A stretch of 7,696 bases of DNA. It comes from JBIOJB01 sp044450465. Its GTDB lineage: Bacteria > Chloroflexota > Dormibacteria > Dormibacterales > Dormibacteraceae. The translations under genes and the position numbers were made by a program. A model generated the notes under the pieces. It had not been told where the DNA came from and searched no databases. It worked only from the letters and a program-made list of their open reading frames with translations. The stretch spans positions 1 to 7,696 of the forward strand of contig JBIOJB010000123.1 in NCBI GenBank assembly GCA_044450465.1, read 5' to 3'. Shown here piece after piece: positions 4,548-7,696 of this stretch. Position 1 is the first letter of the stretch. Each line of letters starts with the position of its first letter.

Positions 4548-7235
4548 GTGGCGAGATCGAAGCGGGGGAGGCTGATCCTGATCGACGCCCACAGCCTCAT
4601 CTACAGAGCCTTTTTCGCCCTCCCGCCGATGAGCACATCGGACGGGCTTGTGACCAACGCCGTCTACGGGTTCACCTCCATGCTTGCAATCGTCCTGGCC
4701 GCCAGGCCCGAGTACGCCATGGCCGCCTTCGACATGGGCGGGCCGACTTTTCGCTCACAGGAGTACAAGGAGTACAAGGCCGGCCGGCGCGCGATGCCGG
4801 AAGACCTGCGGCCGCAGCTGGACATGGTCCGAGACGTGCTGCGCGCCTTCTCCATTCCCATCTATGGAGTCGCCGGATTCGAGGCGGATGACGTGATCGG
4901 CACGCTGGCCCGGCTCGCGGAAGAGCGCGGGCTCTCGGTGACGATCGTCTCCGGCGACCTGGACTGCCTTCAACTGGTCACGGACTCGGTGGAGGCGTTG
5001 GTGCCCAGGCGCGGCATCACGGACACGTTTGCCTATGGACCGGAGCAGGTGCGACAGCGCTACGGCTTCGAACCGCCTCAGCTGATCGACTTCAAGGCTC
5101 TTCGCGGAGACACCTCGGACAACATTCCCGGGGTCCCGGGTGTCGGCGATAAGACCGCGGCAAAGCTGGTGCAGGACTACGGGGCGGTCGAGACGTTGTT
5201 GGAGAAGATCGACGAGCTGCCCGAAGGGCGCGTGAAGACATCTCTGAAGAACCACGCGGATCAGGTTCGTCTGGGTAAGCGCATGGTCACGATCATCAGG
5301 GACGTCCCGGTCGAGCTCGAGCTGGAGAAGGCACGGTGGACGAGATACGATTACGACGCGGCCCGCATCGTGTTCGACCGCCTTGAGTTCCGCCAGCTGC
5401 TGAGCAGGTTTCCACCTCCAGACCAGGTGCCGGTCCAGCCGAGCCTCGCTTTCGAGCCGGCTCCGCAGCCAAGCGGGCTGGGCCTCGTCGACGACCCGGC
5501 TGAGGCGGCCACCCTTCTCGTGAACGCGCTCGAGGCTGCGGTGTTTCCGTTTCTAGACGGCTCGGGCCGATCGGCGCGAGTGTGCGGCCTTGGGGTCGCG
5601 ACGAGAGACGGCACCTTCTACACGTCGAGTGCGGAGGCGACGCGGTCCGCGGTCAGCGCGCTCGCCGGCAAACCACTCTCGGGTCACGACACCAAGGAAA
5701 CCGAGCTTGCCCTGCGCACGGCAGGCGGTGGTCGAGGCGAGTGGGCGTTCAGCACCTTCCTCGCCGCGTACCTGCTTGGAGCGGGATCGCGAGATCCCCG
5801 GCTTGAAGACCTCGCCCGCGAGTTCCTTGAGGTGACGCTCACCAGCCCGGAGCAGCTGTTTGGAACGGGACGAGCTGCCCGCAAGGCCCCGGACGTCGCA
5901 GTCGAGGAGGCGGCCGAGTTCGCGGCGCGACGGGCGGCCGCAGTCCTGAGCCTGAGGCCGAGGCTCGAGGCCGAGATGCGCAACCTCGGAGTCGACTACC
6001 TCTTTCACGAGATTGAGCTGCCGCTGGCAGGGGTCCTTGCGGGGATGGAGTCCGAGGGTGTCGCGATCGACGTGCCGTACCTCAAGGACATGCAGGACGA
6101 GCTGGGTCGACAGCTCGCCGCGATCGAGTCCGAGGTGGAGCAGGTGGCGGGCCAGGCCTTCAACCTGAACGCCCCCCAGCAGCTCGCCAAAGTGCTCTTT
6201 GAGGACCTCCGGCTGCCGGTTGGGAAGAGGACGAAGACGGGATACTCCACCGACGCCGACACCCTCGAAGCGCTGCGCGACAAGCACCCGATCGTCGGGT
6301 TGATCCTCGAGCACCGCCAGCTCTCGAAGCTCAAATCGACCTATGTCGACGCACTACCGCAGCTTGTCGATCCGTCCACCGGCAGGGTCCACACCTCGTT
6401 CGGTCAGGCGAGCACGGCCACAGGACGGCTCGCCTCGTCGAATCCAAACCTGATGAACATCCCGATCCGGACCGAGCTCGGGCAGCGCATCCGGCGCGCC
6501 TTCAAGGCGGCGAGGACGGACCACGTCATGGTCTCGGCCGACTACTCCCAGATCGAGCTGCGGATCGCCGCCCACCTGAGCGGCGACCCCACGCTGCTGG
6601 CCGCTTTTGCCGCAGGGCAGGACATCCACACCGCCACCGCCGCCGCGGTGTTCAAGATTCCGCTGGAAGCCGTCGACTCCAATCAACGGCGCCTGGCCAA
6701 GGTCGCGAACTTCGGCTCCATCTACGGCCAGGGCGAGTACGGGCTCTCGCAGCAGCTCGGCATACCGGGTGACGTGGCGCGCGCGTTCCTGGCGCAGTAC
6801 TGGTCGACCTACTCACGGCTGAAGACGTATCTGGACGAGGTCCGCCAGAAAGCTCGCGAAGAGGGTCTCGTGGTCAGCGCAACCGGCCGGCGCCGCGCCA
6901 TCCCCGACCTGCGCTCACCAAACTTCCAGCTGCGCGGCGCCGCCGAGCGGATGGCCATCAACTTCCCGATGCAGTCTTTGGCCGCGGACATCATCAAGAT
7001 CGCCATGGTGCGCCTGCAGAGGGAGATCGAAGCCGACGCGATCGAAGGGCGGATGCTGCTTCAGGTGCACGACGAGCTGCTCTTCGAGGTGCCCGAATCC
7101 GAGCTCGATCAGTTCGCAGAAAAGGTTCCGAGGATCATGACCGGGGCTTACGAACTCGAAACGGGGATCGAGGTCGAGATGAAGGTGGGGCCCAACTGGG
7201 CCGACATGAAAAAGCTGGCTGTGGTCCGTGCCTGA
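4548..7235 (+). CDS. polA: DNA polymerase I
   Basis: This 895-residue, full-length Pol I fills gaps in repair and removes Okazaki RNA primers. The 5' nuclease domain (about 1-290) keeps its metal carboxylates: Asp13, Asp62, Glu112, Asp114, Asp115, Asp137, Asp139, Asp188 and Asp191, followed by a helix-hairpin-helix (IPGVPGVGDKTAAKL). The 3'-5' exonuclease-like region (about 305-478) has lost all four catalytic acids: Leu336, Gly338, Thr385 and Arg462 stand at the E. coli Asp355, Glu357, Asp424 and Asp501 positions by my alignment. Proofreading is therefore predicted absent, as in Taq-type enzymes. The polymerase domain is intact: motif A Asp665-YSQIE, O-helix Arg714, Lys718, Phe722 and Tyr726, and motif C HDE (841-843). 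Divergent from the nuclease operon; overlaps mutM by 8 nt. Confidence 0.97.
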   Translation: MARSKRGRLILIDAHSLIYRAFFALPPMSTSDGLVTNAVYGFTSMLAIVLAARPEYAMAAFDMGGPTFRSQEYKEYKAGRRAMPEDLRPQLDMVRDVLRAFSIPIYGVAGFEADDVIGTLARLAEERGLSVTIVSGDLDCLQLVTDSVEALVPRRGITDTFAYGPEQVRQRYGFEPPQLIDFKALRGDTSDNIPGVPGVGDKTAAKLVQDYGAVETLLEKIDELPEGRVKTSLKNHADQVRLGKRMVTIIRDVPVELELEKARWTRYDYDAARIVFDRLEFRQLLSRFPPPDQVPVQPSLAFEPAPQPSGLGLVDDPAEAATLLVNALEAAVFPFLDGSGRSARVCGLGVATRDGTFYTSSAEATRSAVSALAGKPLSGHDTKETELALRTAGGGRGEWAFSTFLAAYLLGAGSRDPRLEDLAREFLEVTLTSPEQLFGTGRAARKAPDVAVEEAAEFAARRAAAVLSLRPRLEAEMRNLGVDYLFHEIELPLAGVLAGMESEGVAIDVPYLKDMQDELGRQLAAIESEVEQVAGQAFNLNAPQQLAKVLFEDLRLPVGKRTKTGYSTDADTLEALRDKHPIVGLILEHRQLSKLKSTYVDALPQLVDPSTGRVHTSFGQASTATGRLASSNPNLMNIPIRTELGQRIRRAFKAARTDHVMVSADYSQIELRIAAHLSGDPTLLAAFAAGQDIHTATAAAVFKIPLEAVDSNQRRLAKVANFGSIYGQGEYGLSQQLGIPGDVARAFLAQYWSTYSRLKTYLDEVRQKAREEGLVVSATGRRRAIPDLRSPNFQLRGAAERMAINFPMQSLAADIIKIAMVRLQREIEADAIEGRMLLQVHDELLFEVPESELDQFAEKVPRIMTGAYELETGIEVEMKVGPNWADMKKLAVVRA

Positions 7236-7696
7236 GCTGCCCGAGGTCGAGACAATCGTCTCCGACCTGCGCCCTCATCTAACCGGGCGCACGATCGTTG
7301 CGTGCGAGCTGCTTTTTCCGAGCATCGTCCGGCATCCGGCCCCCGAGATCTTCGTGGATGGTCTCGTCGGCATGAAGATCGAGAGCGTGGGCCGGCGAGG
7401 CAAATACATCCTCCTGCGCTGTGGCGACGAGATCCAGCTCGTTGTGCACCTGGGGATGACGGGCCGGCTCCGAATCGTCGAAAAGACCACGCCGATTGAA
7501 AAGCACACACACCTGGTGCTCACGCTCGACGACGGCCGACAGCTCCGTTACAGCGATCCCCGGCGCTTTGGGCGGGTGCTGCTCGGCAGCGAGGAGGAGC
7601 TGATAGCGGCTCGTGTAATGCCGCGTCTCGGGCCGGAGCCCATCGACCCGGCGTTCGCGCCCGAGGAGCTTTACAGCCGTCTGCGCCGTCGCAAGA
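7228..7696 (+). CDS. mutM: Formamidopyrimidine-DNA glycosylase, 5' part (cut by window end)
   Basis: The first 156 residues of Fpg/MutM, a bifunctional glycosylase/AP lyase that excises 8-oxoguanine and formamidopyrimidines. The N-terminus MPELPEVETI is diagnostic: Pro2 becomes the catalytic N-terminal amine after Met removal and Glu3 is the acid. Further signatures are Lys59 in GRRGKYILL, HLGMTGRL (74-81), which supplies the intercalating Met, and YSDPRRFGR (108-116), which supplies the Arg and Phe wedge. The H2TH motif and zinc finger lie beyond the window, so Fpg versus an Fpg-like Nei cannot be fully settled, though MPELPEVE and DPRRFG favour Fpg. The GTG start is fixed because Pro must be residue 2. 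It overlaps the polA end by 8 nt, implying co-transcription. Confidence 0.95.
   Translation, partial: MPELPEVETIVSDLRPHLTGRTIVACELLFPSIVRHPAPEIFVDGLVGMKIESVGRRGKYILLRCGDEIQLVVHLGMTGRLRIVEKTTPIEKHTHLVLTLDDGRQLRYSDPRRFGRVLLGSEEELIAARVMPRLGPEPIDPAFAPEELYSRLRRRK

Noticed and set aside
5553..6314. 253-codon open frame antisense to polA
   Set aside because: It is a shadow of a GC-rich conserved gene, with low-complexity composition and no recognisable motif.

Overview
This 7.7 kb window is chromosomal, gene-dense and high in GC (by eye about 65%). The strong third-position GC preference, the frequent GTG starts, the A/T-rich hexamers placed just before start codons and the polA-mutM order suggest a GC-rich Terrabacteria-type soil or environmental bacterium (Chloroflexota, Dormibacterota or Actinomycetota). 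That is an inference from gene content and style; no marker here fixes the phylum. No phage, transposase, CRISPR or toxin-antitoxin gene was found.

Layout. 1-196 is non-coding and holds two perfect GGCCGGA-N5-TCCGGCC stem-loops plus a degenerate third. 197-388 (+) is a 63-residue two-helix membrane protein. 481-1083 (+) is a 200-residue lipoprotein. 1114-1455 (-) is an SCP2 sterol/lipid-binding protein. 1559-2527 (+) is a metallo-beta-lactamase-fold hydrolase with a C-terminal winged helix. Its 3' end overlaps by 35 nt the 3' end of a minus-strand operon made of a bifunctional nuclease family protein (3864-4460), an MgtC/SapB membrane protein (3383-3817, probably longer) and a DegV fatty-acid-binding protein (2493-3386). 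Divergent from that operon is polA (4548-7235, +), which overlaps by 8 nt the 5' part of mutM/fpg (7228 to the window end).

How the genes fit together. polA and mutM form a base-excision-repair pair: the glycosylase removes oxidised purines, and Pol I fills and processes the gap. The nuclease-mgtC-degV group is transcriptionally and partly translationally coupled, but I see no single pathway joining its members. SCP2 and DegV both belong to lipid-binding families, which is suggestive only.

The most interesting signals are organisational. Four plus-strand genes lack a Shine-Dalgarno sequence and instead have a -10-like hexamer 6-7 nt before a GTG start (best: TAGAAT-N6-GTG at polA), as expected for leaderless mRNAs. 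Seven of nine starts are read as GTG. MgtC seems to lack a canonical start covering its whole first helix. Pol I has lost all four proofreading carboxylates and has an unusual O-helix C-terminus. I did not find a convincing new multi-gene system.
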